Source of the DNA: Clostridium sp.
GTDB taxonomy: Bacteria > Bacillota > Clostridia > Lachnospirales > Lachnospiraceae
Assembly: GCA_031275405.1 (NCBI GenBank)
Contig: JAISOV010000029.1
Span: 85,188-149,187, forward strand
Reading direction: 5' to 3'
Length of the DNA stretch: 64,000 nucleotides
In this document: positions 24,037 to 32,705 of the stretch, in pieces
How positions within the stretch are numbered: position 1 is the stretch's first letter
Layout: every line of letters begins with the position of its first letter
The notes under the pieces: model-generated
What the model was told of the DNA's origin: nothing
Databases searched by the model: none
The model's input: the letters and a program-made list of their open reading frames with translations, nothing else
Program-made: the position numbers and the translations under genes

Positions 24037-24829
24037 TACGCCGGGATACGGCTTCTTTGCGCTTTCAGACAGCCCGAAGCGGAGACTGCCGTTCCTTATG
24101 ACTGCCGTGGCGCTGGTTCTATGCGGAGCGTTTCTCTATCTGAAAATCGATCCGGCTGCGGCGCTTACGGCTTTTCCTGATTTTATCCGGTTCTTTGTCA
24201 GAAACTTCTTACCGCCGGACTTTCAGAAGATCGGAACTTATCTCCCGTTGTTGAGAGATACCGTTTTGTTTGCGGTGACAGGCACCTATTTGTCGGCGGT
24301 ATTATCTTTTGTCTTCGGCCTGCTGCTCTCCGAGCAGACCAACCGGCTTGCGTGGGTACGGGCCGTGGTACGCGTGATCGTTTCTTTCCTGCGAAACGTG
24401 CCTGTGCTTGCCTGGGCGGCTCTTCTGGTTTATATCTTCGGCATCGGGAATATGGTCGGTCTGATCGCTCTCGTATTCGCTACATTGGGCTTTTTGTCCC
24501 GCTCCTACGCGGAGTCCGTCAGCGAGATCGCGGGGGCGAAGCTTGAGGCGCTCAGGGCCTGCGGCGCCTCGTATCCTCAGATATTGTTTCATGGCCTGAT
24601 ACCTGAGTTTGTCCCGGCCTGGATCAACTGGACTTTATTCTCCTTTGAAATCAATATCCGGGCTTCCGCCATCTTGGGAATGGTGGGCGCGGGCGGCATA
24701 GGCATCATGATCCAGACAAAGATCCGGCTGTTTCAATACAGAGAAGCGCTGTCCCTGATCATCCTCTTGGCCGGAATGGTGCTTATCACAGAATTCCTGA
24801 CCAATAACATCAGAAAGCAGATACGTTAG
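24026..24829 (+). CDS. phnE: Phosphonate-type ABC importer permease PhnE (first)
   Basis: A 267-residue permease. ATG 24026 with GAAGGAGG is chosen over a start at 24005 inside phnC. Hydrophobic spans include RLPFLMTAVALVLCGAFLYL and VLFAVTGTYLSAVLSFVFGLLL. The conserved RNVPVLAWAALLVYIFGIGN and ATPase-docking EAGAKLEALRACGASY-like segment (AGAKLEALRACGASYPQ) are in place, followed by FEINIRASAILGMVGAGGIG, the PhnE signature. It likely pairs with the second PhnE. Confidence 0.92.
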   Translation: MRYDTPGYGFFALSDSPKRRLPFLMTAVALVLCGAFLYLKIDPAAALTAFPDFIRFFVRNFLPPDFQKIGTYLPLLRDTVLFAVTGTYLSAVLSFVFGLLLSEQTNRLAWVRAVVRVIVSFLRNVPVLAWAALLVYIFGIGNMVGLIALVFATLGFLSRSYAESVSEIAGAKLEALRACGASYPQILFHGLIPEFVPAWINWTLFSFEINIRASAILGMVGAGGIGIMIQTKIRLFQYREALSLIILLAGMVLITEFLTNNIRKQIR

Positions 24830-24839
24830 GGGGCTATGT

Positions 24840-25631
24840 ATGAACGAAAACATCAGAATATCAACTACGCGAGACAAAATGAAAGCGACAGGAACCGCCG
24901 TTTTCCTGGTTTGGCTGTTTTATTTCAGCGCAAGTTTTCTGGATCTGGATATCCCAAAGTTTATCAGCAGGCTCGGGAATGCCGCCGCTGTCCTGCAAAG
25001 GCTTATGACGGTGGACTTCCAAGATCTTCTTGCAATTCTTGACGGAACCCTGTCGTCTGTCTGTCTGGCGGTTTCGGCTCTGGCCATAGGTTTCGCCGTC
25101 TCAATGATTCTGTCTTTTTTGGCCGCCGCAAATGTCACGCCCAGCAGAATCCTTTCCTCCGCGATCAAAGGCGGGGTTGCCGTCATCCGGGCGGTACCCG
25201 CGCTTGTGTGGATCCTGATGGTCGTGGCCAGTGTCGGCTTTGGCAATACCGGCGGCATGATCGGCCTGATTTTTCCGACGGTAGGCTACCTCACAAAATC
25301 CTTTACGGCAAGCATAGAGGATATGGGATACGGACACATCGAGGCGATGAAGGCGACAGGCGCGAACCGCCCCGTGATGATCCTAAAAGCGCTTGTGCCG
25401 GAGCTTACAAGTCCTTTTCTGTCTTGGACAGCCATACGCTTTGAGGGTAATATCGCCGAATCCATCAGCTTAGGGATGGTCGGCGTCGGCGGCGTCGGCA
25501 GTATGCTGATGAAAGCTCTGGGCAAATACGATTACGGCTCCATTACGGCGATCATCCTGGTCATATTTATCACATTATTTGTCGTGGAGCTGCTGGTGAA
25601 TCAGCTGAAACGCGGCATCCGGAGGACATGA
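24840..25631 (+). CDS. phnE: Phosphonate-type ABC importer permease PhnE (second)
   Basis: A 263-residue permease, 10 bp after the first PhnE, with AGGGGGC before its ATG. It has the same core: RAVPALVWILMVVASVGFGNTGG, docking loop GHIEAMKATGANRPV and FEGNIAESISLGMVGVGGVG. Two distinct PhnE copies in tandem are common in Firmicutes and give a heterodimeric channel. The TGA at 25629-25631 nearly abuts the ATG of the following small gene. Confidence 0.92.
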   Translation: MNENIRISTTRDKMKATGTAVFLVWLFYFSASFLDLDIPKFISRLGNAAAVLQRLMTVDFQDLLAILDGTLSSVCLAVSALAIGFAVSMILSFLAAANVTPSRILSSAIKGGVAVIRAVPALVWILMVVASVGFGNTGGMIGLIFPTVGYLTKSFTASIEDMGYGHIEAMKATGANRPVMILKALVPELTSPFLSWTAIRFEGNIAESISLGMVGVGGVGSMLMKALGKYDYGSITAIILVIFITLFVVELLVNQLKRGIRRT

Positions 25632-25632
25632 G

Positions 25633-25911
25633 ATGGAACACTATCAGCGGCTGCCTTTGAAAAAGGCCTATCACGTGAGGGATCCGGGCGGGTATCCTGC
25701 CGATGTCCTGTATTCTAAATGGCAAAATATGGAATACGTGATCGATGATCTGACGGACTGTTACGGAAGTCTGGAAAGATACCTATTGTCTTTGGAAATC
25801 CCCGGGGCCTGTTTGGCCAGAATCAAAAGGAGCTTCCTAAAGGAAACTCCGCAAAACAGCCTTGCCGCCTTCTCTGAACCCCAGACGGCACCCGATTCCG
25901 CGCAAAGATAG
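25633..25911 (+). pseudogene. Internally deleted tyrosine-protein phosphatase (Y_phosphatase3-like remnant)
   Basis: A 92-residue reading frame starting 1 bp after phnE. Its first ~27 residues (LPLKKAYHVRDPGGYPAD) match the opening of bacterial PF13350-type tyrosine phosphatases, where this segment is normally LPLxxxYNxRDLGGYP. Residues ~32-78 (WQNMEYVIDDLTDCYGSLERYLLSL) look like the C-terminal helices of the same family. The central ~150 residues with the HCxxGKDRTG phosphate loop are missing. I read this as an in-frame internal deletion that removed catalysis. It could still be made as a short protein, being coupled to phnE. The family match is by eye. Confidence 0.55.
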
Positions 25912-26004
25912 CGGGATCCGTGATTTTATTCCAGTGGCAGACAGGGCTAGGAAACGCGGGGCTTCCCGTTCGCCAGGAACGTATGCAAGGGCGGGGGCGG
26001 GGCG

Positions 26005-27021
26005 TCAATGAGCTTTCAGCTCCCTCACGCTTTCTTTGATGACCAGACGCCCCTCCACGATATGGTGGCCGCCCTGGTATGCTTCCCCGTTGATCTTTTT
26101 AAGCAGGAACCGGATCCCCACCTTCGCCATCTCCGCCATGTCCACCGAGTAAGTCGTAATCCCCACGTCGCACAGCCCCGGATAAATGTAATCATCGTAC
26201 CCCACGACGGAAATATCCTCCGGAACACGGTAGCCTTTTTCCCGTAGATTCTTAATCACCTTCCCGGCTGTCAGGTCACAGTTGCACACGAACGCCGTAG
26301 GCATGGCGGAAGGCAGCTCGAACACGTCATAGCACACCCGGTCTTGGTTCCGGTCGGGGATGACCCATTCCGGCAGAACCTTGCGCCCTTTTTCCATCAT
26401 GGACTTTAAGTACCCCAGGTACCGGTCGGTAATACTGTCCGTGACCAAGGGCGTTCCCACGAAAGCGATGTCGCGGTGTCCCATGGCGAAAAGATAATTC
26501 GTCAAGGCATAGCTTCCATAAAAACTGTTGGAAATCACGCAGTCGTCCTGCTCCGACCCGTCATAAAAATCCATATAGACGATGGGAACCCCGGCTTCCT
26601 CATGAAGCCGTTTCAGATAATCGCTCCGCATACCGCCTAACAGCAGCAGACCGTCCACGCGCTTTTCCTGCACCAGCTTCGGCAGGTTCCCTTTGGCTTC
26701 CTCCGCTCCGCTGACGACCTCCAGCATGACGAAGCCATTTTTTTTGATGGATTCCATGCTGATTTTCTGATACATCTCCCAGTAAAAAGTCCCGTACTTT
26801 TCTATGTATGCCTCCACCACCAGCACACCGATATTATAGCTTTTCCGGCTGTCCGCCTTCCTTGCGCCCGGCGCCTTATAACCCATGCTGTCCGCCAGTT
26901 CCTTGATTTTCTCCCGTACCTCGTCGCTGACGCCCTTCTGGTCGGACAGCGCCTTGGAAACCGTGACCGTACTGACCCCTAGCCGCTTGGCAATGTCTGT
27001 CATCCTAACCGTTTTAGCCAT
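26005..27021 (-). CDS. LacI-family transcriptional regulator
   Basis: A 338-residue repressor. The N-terminal helix-turn-helix is MTDIAKRLGVSTVTVSKALSD, then the hinge helix, then a periplasmic-binding-protein-like sensor domain (YNIGVLVVEAYIEKYGTFYWEMYQ; YMDFYDGSEQDDCVISNSFYGSY; DISVVGYDDYIYPGLCDVGITT). Start ATG 27021 follows GAGG. It converges with the phn operon. Sugar-type sensor domains and the nearby mannan operon make it a candidate regulator of that operon, although the phn genes separate them. Its own promoter carries a TAGCTA operator pair. Confidence 0.93.
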   Translation of the reverse strand: MAKTVRMTDIAKRLGVSTVTVSKALSDQKGVSDEVREKIKELADSMGYKAPGARKADSRKSYNIGVLVVEAYIEKYGTFYWEMYQKISMESIKKNGFVMLEVVSGAEEAKGNLPKLVQEKRVDGLLLLGGMRSDYLKRLHEEAGVPIVYMDFYDGSEQDDCVISNSFYGSYALTNYLFAMGHRDIAFVGTPLVTDSITDRYLGYLKSMMEKGRKVLPEWVIPDRNQDRVCYDVFELPSAMPTAFVCNCDLTAGKVIKNLREKGYRVPEDISVVGYDDYIYPGLCDVGITTYSVDMAEMAKVGIRFLLKKINGEAYQGGHHIVEGRLVIKESVRELKAH

Positions 27022-27044
27022 TGTTATCCTCGTTCGTGAATTGA

Positions 27045-27097
27045 TTTTAGCTATTTTTAGCTAAGTCCATCATACGGTTTCCCGGAGGAAATGTCAA
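27045..27097 (-). promoter_or_regulatory. LacI gene promoter with twin TAGCTA operator
   Basis: On the minus strand TTGACA (27097-27092), a 17-bp spacer and TATGAT (27074-27069) form an almost perfect sigma-A promoter. Two TAGCTA palindromes (27058-27063 and 27048-27053), centres 10 bp apart, cover the expected start site. This is the arrangement expected for autorepression by the LacI protein. Confidence 0.75.
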
Positions 27098-27294
27098 GGA
27101 TGAGTCACAAGATATTCAGCGCCCTCTGTTCCTTCATTTTCGTTTCTTCTGTTTTTCTTCACGTTTGGCACGTTCAGCAGCCCGGCAGCCATGAAGGTCA
27201 CGGCAAGCAGGAAGACCGTTTCGTATGTGAGTTTTTCGCAGGAAACGATAATGATTTTGTCGGTCAGTTTTGGTTTCTTTACCGCCTCAAACAC
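27094..27294 (-). pseudogene. C-terminal remnant of an unknown membrane protein
   Basis: A 66-residue frame (MFEAVKKPKLTDKIII...) with one hydrophobic span (VFLLAVTFMAAGLLNV) and a charged tail. The frame extends upstream through HSKEVAGYV to a TAA about 36 bp before, and no ribosome binding site precedes it. It looks like the end of a larger gene whose front is lost or frameshifted. The family is not recognised. Confidence 0.3.
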
Positions 27295-27434
27295 ATAGCC
27301 GGCAACCTCTTTGCTGTGGAATATTCCATTTTATTTTTTGAACAAAGAGGCAAACACGGTATAGATGTAGCCGGAATGTCTTCCCCGAACCTCCTCCCCG
27401 CCGGGAAGGAGGTTCGGGGTTCCCAAAGCAGCAA

Positions 27435-27842
27435 TCACTCTTCCACTGCTGCCGGCATCTTGATCCTTGCCCGCATACCATCAGTCAGTACCACCGTACC
27501 TTTTCCACCGACAAAGTTCAGGCCATACTGCCCCATGTCAAGGTAGCCGGTATCCCACTCGCCGCTTTTGAGCAGCAGCTCAAAGCGCATTCTTTTCAGC
27601 ACAGGCAAATCACCGATTTTGACCATCGCCTTTTTGTTAAAGACGGACACGTTACCTTCCATGTAATATTCCGCGCCGAGTATCTGCGAAATCTGCGGAT
27701 AGAGCCGCTGTGCCGCGCTGTACAGCCAGTTTCTGTCGTCAAGAGAAATGTTCCCGTCGTCACTCGCAAGAAAAGCAAGGTCAAGGAGTTCTCCCGCGAA
27801 TTTTTTCATTTGGATTTTTGCGTTTTCTACTGTGTTCATCAT
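27435..27842 (-). CDS. Small DUF5348-like hypothetical protein
   Basis: A 135-residue soluble protein. An excellent AAGGAGG precedes two ATGs (27842 and 27839). The N-terminal half is helical with SLDDRNWLYSAAQRLYPQIS. The C-terminal half (FELLLKSGEWDTGYLDMGQYGLNFVGGKGTVVLTDGMRARI) resembles the short DUF5348 domain often carried on clostridial mobile elements; the match is by eye. It has its own promoter and stands alone among degraded DNA. Function unknown. Confidence 0.65.
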   Translation of the reverse strand: MMNTVENAKIQMKKFAGELLDLAFLASDDGNISLDDRNWLYSAAQRLYPQISQILGAEYYMEGNVSVFNKKAMVKIGDLPVLKRMRFELLLKSGEWDTGYLDMGQYGLNFVGGKGTVVLTDGMRARIKMPAAVEE

Positions 27843-27857
27843 CCATCCCTCCTTATG

Positions 27858-27912
27858 ATGATTACTTTAATGATTACTTTTATAATGTAACGCCGACAGC
27901 ATTCTCCGTCAA
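27858..27912 (-). promoter_or_regulatory. Promoter and 12-bp direct repeats of the DUF5348-like gene
   Basis: On the minus strand TTGACG (27912-27907), a 17-bp spacer and TACATT (27889-27884) form a promoter. Downstream, two 12-bp near-identical direct repeats (plus strand TGATTACTTTAA at 27859-27870 and TGATTACTTTTA at 27871-27882) lie between the start site and the ribosome binding site. They are a likely operator. Confidence 0.55.
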
Positions 27913-28514
27913 GCGGGTGTCGCAAAAGCGCGTCTGGAAGTCCGGAAACTGTCCCTGTTCGCCAGTATTGCAGAGGATCACGGCAATAAGATGCCAGGAC
28001 CGCTCCGCAGTCCTGGCAAAGGCATGGCCATCCGGCCTGTCTCCTATCCTGCCGGAGATGCAAGGCGCGGCAGCTGTGGCGAAGGCGTAACACCATGAGA
28101 AGGGAACTGAAAAAACTACCGTGGATAGAGACGCGGACTGCCTGCCGCCCGTAAAGAAAAACCAAAAAAATCTATTAAATCCTATCTTCCTATGCAGGCT
28201 GTCCTCCGATTCGGCCCGCAGGCAGGGACGGCTCCGACCGCCGCGCCGTCCCTGCCTGCGCCTATGAGTCTATGGTACCATAAAAATTTTCAAATCACAA
28301 ACAGAACTTCGCGATGTGGCTTACTTCAGCAGGATCATCGTGATCCCTTAGCAAGGGCCGCCGAAATGAGGTTTCTTACGCCTATCCATACGGCAGTCCG
28401 GAGCGAAGCGGCAACAAAAACGGCAAACGATATGGTGGCTTGATGTGATCGGCATATTTCACCCGGATCATGAAGCTGGTAATTTACATCGGGGGACTTT
28501 CACAAAAATAACTG
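27913..28514. other. Non-coding, scarred intergenic stretch
   Basis: No reading frame here has a credible start or family. It contains a 15-bp perfect inverted repeat (GCAGGCAGGGACGGC at 28218-28232 with its complement at 28245-28259, loop 12) without a U-run on either strand, and the palindrome TATGGTACCATA near 28271. It resembles the boundary of a lost element. Confidence 0.45.
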
Positions 28515-28543
28515 TTTACTCCCGTCAAGTTTGGTGATAGAAT
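28515..28543 (+). promoter_or_regulatory. Promoter placing the start site at or next to an ATG
   Basis: TTTACT (28515-28520), a 17-bp spacer and TAGAAT (28538-28543) precede the ATG at 28551 by only 7 bp. No Shine-Dalgarno sequence is visible before that ATG. Transcription would begin within a base or so of the start codon, suggesting a leaderless message. Confidence 0.45.
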
Positions 28544-28550
28544 AAACGGC

Positions 28551-30191
28551 ATGAAACACAGAAAGATTTTTCATCCTCATCCGCATACAGACTTTAGCCA
28601 AAGTTTTTGCCGGTTTTTCAGCCGAACCGTCTGTGTTTTTTGTCTGCTCCTGTTCGCATTTTTCAGCTGCATTTCCCTGTTTTCCATACGCTCCATGCCG
28701 AAGGTTCTTGCCTACGCCGTTTTTTCCTTAGCCTTTCTTTTAGGCTGTTCTTCTGCCGCAGATCGGCTGTGCCGCAGAGAACGTTTCACGGGAAAAAAGC
28801 TCTGCCTTTTTCTGGTGCTTTGGTACATCGTCATCGGCTTCCTGTGGGTCTGCCTTTCCTATTTTTCCATCCCGGGCGGAGATCAGGCCAGCGTATACCA
28901 GATCGCCGTGTCCTTTGCAGAAGGTAATTATGCCGCAGTGGAGCCGGACAGCTATCTGTCCAGTTACCCCCAGCAGCTCGGGATTCTGCTGTTTTATGAA
29001 TTTTTCCTGCGGCTTCTCCACAGCGTGAAACGTTTGATCTCTTTCCTGCCTTCCCTTTCCCAGACACGTCTGCTCCTATTTCTTCGCTTTATCCAAGTAT
29101 GGGCGGCGGCTCTTTTCGCCCTGTCCGGTCTCCAGATCACCGCGATGACCTTTCGCCGGAAAAAGGTTTCCCTCCTTTATGCCTTTTTGATGGCCGCCTG
29201 CTTTCCGTTCCTTCTTTTTATAGATTTTATTTACGCGGAAATGATCGGTTTTGCTTTCATGATGTTCGGTACCTGGATGTTGCTGCGCTTTTTGGGCATA
29301 CCTGACTCGCCGGAATTCTCCGAAAAGACTTCTCGCGGCGGCTCCGGATGGATTTCCGGAAGCCTTGCCCTGCTTTCCGTCACGCTCAGCGTTCTGGCGC
29401 GTAAGGCAAACCTGATTTTCCTGGTTGCCTGTGTGGTCGTGCTGGTCTTCCACGCCATTCGGATCAAAAAATATCTGCTGCTTCCGTACGCCGTCTGTCT
29501 GGTCGTCTTCTCCGTATCCGCCTTGCCCCTTACCCAGGCTTTTTATGAAGCCAAGGCCGGACAGCGGCTGTCAGGCAACGTTCCGGGCATTGCCTGGGTC
29601 GCCATGGGGTTGCAGGAAAATGAAAACGGCCCCGGTCGCAACAATGCCTTTAACATCCACACGCATCTGACCTATGGCTACGATACCGCAAGAACAGCGG
29701 CTGTCAGCAGACTGTCGATCGAAGATTCTCTGCGTAAGTTTGCGGCGGATCCCGGGTATGCCCTTTCTTTTTTCTATGAGAAACTAAAAAGTGAATGGGG
29801 AGAGCCTGACTTCTGCGCTTTTGCCATATTTGCAGGTACGCTGCGGGAATCTGCCGTCCTGAACGCCGTCTATCAGGACGGATGGGTGCATTCTTTCCTT
29901 TCCGCTTTTATGAGATGGCACCAGCTGACCATCTATGCAGGAGCTTTCCTGTCCATGGTTTTCGCGCTCCGGCGCAAAAACCGACTAAGTGACTGCCAAA
30001 GGATACCTTTGCTGCTCTTTCCGGTCGCCATCATCGGCGGTTTCTTCTTCTATCTGATGTGGGAAGCTTCCAGCCGGTATGTTCTTCCTTTCTTTCTGAT
30101 GGCAATCCCCCAGGCCTGCGCCGGGCTGACCGCGCTTGGCGAAACATTGCTGCTCCTTATCCGAAACAGAATCAGGAGGAAGCCTCTATGA
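28551..30191 (+). CDS. Polytopic GT-C-like glycosyltransferase
   Basis: A 546-residue integral membrane protein with about a dozen hydrophobic segments. After the second span an acidic outer-loop motif, SIPGGDQASVYQIA, sits where GT-C enzymes keep their catalytic aspartate. FAEGNYAAVEPDSYLSSYPQQLG follows, similar to lipid-linked mannosyl/arabinosyl transferases. The C-terminal outer segment is short (SYALSFFYEKLKSEWGEPDF). Such enzymes transfer sugars from polyprenyl-phosphate donors outside the membrane. It overlaps the next gene by ATGA and is the only operon on the plus strand of the glycan region. The exact sugar is unknown. Confidence 0.75.
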   Translation: MKHRKIFHPHPHTDFSQSFCRFFSRTVCVFCLLLFAFFSCISLFSIRSMPKVLAYAVFSLAFLLGCSSAADRLCRRERFTGKKLCLFLVLWYIVIGFLWVCLSYFSIPGGDQASVYQIAVSFAEGNYAAVEPDSYLSSYPQQLGILLFYEFFLRLLHSVKRLISFLPSLSQTRLLLFLRFIQVWAAALFALSGLQITAMTFRRKKVSLLYAFLMAACFPFLLFIDFIYAEMIGFAFMMFGTWMLLRFLGIPDSPEFSEKTSRGGSGWISGSLALLSVTLSVLARKANLIFLVACVVVLVFHAIRIKKYLLLPYAVCLVVFSVSALPLTQAFYEAKAGQRLSGNVPGIAWVAMGLQENENGPGRNNAFNIHTHLTYGYDTARTAAVSRLSIEDSLRKFAADPGYALSFFYEKLKSEWGEPDFCAFAIFAGTLRESAVLNAVYQDGWVHSFLSAFMRWHQLTIYAGAFLSMVFALRRKNRLSDCQRIPLLLFPVAIIGGFFFYLMWEASSRYVLPFFLMAIPQACAGLTALGETLLLLIRNRIRRKPL

Positions 30192-32056
30192 CTTTTTTGG
30201 AAAACAGATTAAATTTACCGAAAAAAGACGGATGTCTGCAAAAAACAGCCCGGATCCATCCAAAAACGAACCGTTGGCTGTTTCCCCTTGGCCTGCTGAT
30301 CGTCTGTGCCTATTTCCTCCCCAATCTGATCCTCGGAGAACATTTTTCCGTGAATTACCACGACCAGCTGGACGGCGAAGTCCTGGCGTATATGCTTCAG
30401 GCGAAGCACTTGTTCTCGGGTTCCGGGGTGTTCCCGGAACTGATGAACGGGATCCCGTCTGCCGGGCTGACCCCGCCCGCGCCTTTCGGCGTCCTGCTGT
30501 ACCGCCTGTTTCCTCCCGTCGCGGCTTTCGTGCTGATGCAGTTCCTGGCCATGCTTGCCGCCTATATCGGCATGTTCCTCTGTATCCGCGCTTTTACCGG
30601 AAGCGAGTGGATCTCCCTGTTTGTGGCGGGTCTTTATGCCTTCCTGCCCGTGCGCAGCGTCTACGGGCTGTCGCTGTTAGGGCTGCCCCTGGTGTTCTGG
30701 GCTTTTGATCGGCTGTACCACATGCCGCGGGAGGCGTATCACGCCTCCCGCGGCTATGACGACGCCCGCGGCGCGACCGCCTCGAAACGCGGCTCCGCCG
30801 CGGCCTTGTTCCCCTTGCTGGCCATCGTCTGCTATACCGGGTTTTCTTCTTTTGTGCTGATCGGCTTCGGCGTCGTGGGACTTGCCTGGCTGTTTGGCCT
30901 GTTCCTGCTGTGCCGGAAGGAAAACGCAAAACCGGTCTTCCTCGGCGCCGCCCTGATGACGCTCTTGTACCTCCTGCTGAATTTCTCCCTGCTGCGCCAG
31001 ACCTTGGGCCTGGGAACGGCTTTCCTCTCCCACCGGGAGGAGTTCGTGATCCATGCTTCCGGTTTCTGGAGCAGTTTCCGGCAGGTGCTGCTCTACGGCG
31101 GAGAACACGCGGACAGCTTCCATCTGGCGATCCTGATTTTTTCCACCCTGATGCTGGCTTACGGACTGTCCCTGCGAAGACCCTTGCCCCGGCATTACCG
31201 TTTTCTGGCTCTTGCTTACGCCGCCGCCGTCCTCCTGGCCCTGTTCCACGCGCTCTGGGTCTCGCAGCCCGTGGCCGGCCTGCGCGGCAGTGCCGGAGGA
31301 TTCTGGAGATCTTTCCAGGCCAACCGCCTGACTTGGCTGTCTCCCATGTGCTGGTACTTCATGCTGGGGCTTTGCCTGTCCCTGACAAAAGAGGAACTTT
31401 CCGCCCTCCAAGCGGACAAAGGCCGTCTCCTTTTTCTGAAAAAAGGCCTGTTCCTCGCGGCGGCGATCTCCGCCGTATGCTTTACCGGATTCAGCCTGCT
31501 CTATACGAACTTTTTACGGTACAACGTGAAAAAACTTCTGCTGCCGGACAGTGACTTCCCGCTTACCTGGTTTGAGTACTACGCGCCGGATCTTTTTGAC
31601 CAGGTAAAAGACATCACCGGACACAACCAGGAGGAATACCGGGTAGTCAGCCTTGGCATCTACCCCGCCGCCGCGCTGTTCAACGGCTTCTACTGCCTGG
31701 ACGGCTATTCCAACAACTATCCCTTGTCCTATAAGGAGGAATTTCGCCGGATCATCGCCCCGGAACTGGAAAAAAGCGAGGCCCTGCGCCTTTACTATGA
31801 CGACTGGGGCAGCCGTTGCTACTTTTTCTCCGCCGAACTGGGTACCTATTCCCTTGTGTCCAAGCATTCCGGCGTGGTGATACAGAGTCTGGACGTCGAT
31901 ACGAAACAGCTGGAAGCCATGGGCGCGAAATACCTGATCTCCGCCGTGCGGCTCGGCGAAGGGCATGAGAGTTTCCGCCTGCTGACGCCGGAGCCGATCC
32001 GGTCGGATGAGAGCTATTTTGAGCTGTATGTGTATGAGATCGCCCACTCATCTTAG
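30188..32056 (+). CDS. Large polytopic membrane protein, DUF6044/YfhO-like
   Basis: A 622-residue membrane protein. ATG 30188 follows AGGAGG and overlaps the preceding stop as ATGA. The first outer loop has GEHFSVNYHDQLDGEVLAYMLQAKHLF with an acidic pair (HDQLD) reminiscent of GT-C active sites. About eleven spans follow, then a ~170-residue C-terminal outer domain (VKKLLLPDSDFPLTWFEYYAPDLFDQVKDITG ... NGFYCLDGYSNNYPLSYKEEF). This layout resembles YfhO-type and DUF6044 proteins, linked to glycosylation of cell-wall polymers in Firmicutes. Family naming is by eye; function inferred. Confidence 0.65.
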   Translation: MTFLENRLNLPKKDGCLQKTARIHPKTNRWLFPLGLLIVCAYFLPNLILGEHFSVNYHDQLDGEVLAYMLQAKHLFSGSGVFPELMNGIPSAGLTPPAPFGVLLYRLFPPVAAFVLMQFLAMLAAYIGMFLCIRAFTGSEWISLFVAGLYAFLPVRSVYGLSLLGLPLVFWAFDRLYHMPREAYHASRGYDDARGATASKRGSAAALFPLLAIVCYTGFSSFVLIGFGVVGLAWLFGLFLLCRKENAKPVFLGAALMTLLYLLLNFSLLRQTLGLGTAFLSHREEFVIHASGFWSSFRQVLLYGGEHADSFHLAILIFSTLMLAYGLSLRRPLPRHYRFLALAYAAAVLLALFHALWVSQPVAGLRGSAGGFWRSFQANRLTWLSPMCWYFMLGLCLSLTKEELSALQADKGRLLFLKKGLFLAAAISAVCFTGFSLLYTNFLRYNVKKLLLPDSDFPLTWFEYYAPDLFDQVKDITGHNQEEYRVVSLGIYPAAALFNGFYCLDGYSNNYPLSYKEEFRRIIAPELEKSEALRLYYDDWGSRCYFFSAELGTYSLVSKHSGVVIQSLDVDTKQLEAMGAKYLISAVRLGEGHESFRLLTPEPIRSDESYFELYVYEIAHSS

Positions 32057-32254
32057 CTATTTCCTAGACATCTACCAACAGCTTGTAGATTTTGGAGTAC
32101 TCCGGCGGCGCGGCTTTTGGCTCATGCGCGACCGCCAGCATTTGCGGATACGCCGGCAGCGACACTGGCAAGGAAGCGGACAAGACGGCAGCAAAACTGG
32201 TTCCAGATTCTGCGACAAGGAAACTTGCCGTTTACACCTTCGTAGCTGGATGGT

Positions 32255-32347
32255 TCACATCATTGACAAACGCAGAATCTCCCCACGTTCGCTAGAAGAC
32301 AGATGTTGAAATTCCCGCGCTTTCGTGTTATGCTCTTTCTGGATCAT
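32255..32347 (-). pseudogene. Short IS30-like transposase N-terminal remnant
   Basis: ATG 32347 behind GAGAGGACG opens a 30-codon frame ending at TGA 32257-32255. HNTKAREFQHLSSSERGEIL resembles the opening of IS30-family transposases (xxKxLxxEERxEI). It is interrupted immediately afterwards and no terminal repeats were found. The match is weak and by eye. Confidence 0.3.
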
Positions 32348-32465
32348 AGATGATCGTCCTCTCATCGGCGTTCGCCCAGACTTCATGATACGGCTTTGCC
32401 CTATGTTTTCTACTACTTTATTCTGTTGCGTTTCCTGAAAGTCATCGAGAGGTTCGTCAAACCCC

Positions 32466-32705
32466 TTAGGCAGAGAAGACTTTCCTTTCCAAACGCCGTA
32501 GCGTGAAACGCGTTCTGCGGTAACTCTTCCCGCAGAATACGCATACGATATTCCCCACGACGAACGGAAGATGGTTAGCCCTCACCGTCTGTTTGAGAAA
32601 CAGATTCACCGCCGTGGACAAGTCAAGCCCGATAGACTCAAAAATTTGTTGAGCCTGTGCCTTGACCTCTGCGTCTGTTCTTACGTTGATGTTTACAGTT
32701 GCCAT
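32466..32705 (-). pseudogene. dinJ: DinJ/RelB-type antitoxin remnant
   Basis: The first ~50 residues (ATVNINVRTDAEVKAQAQQI, then FESIGLDLSTAVNLFLKQTV) are a clear ribbon-helix-helix DinJ antitoxin. The usual PFEI... continuation becomes PFVVGNIVCVFCGKSYRRTR, an unrelated tail, so the C-terminal toxin-binding part has been lost or frameshifted. No YafQ-type toxin follows. Start ATG 32705 has GGAAGGAG 13 nt upstream. It is a leftover of a toxin-antitoxin pair in a scarred strip. Confidence 0.7.

Noticed and set aside
27839..28165. 108-codon minus-strand frame upstream of the DUF5348-like gene
   Set aside because: It overlaps that gene's promoter and start, is Cys/Arg-rich and has no ribosome binding site.
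32060..32300. Plus- and minus-strand frames of 60-70 codons after the 30188-32056 gene
   Set aside because: No start signals or family resemblance beyond the short IS30-like piece.
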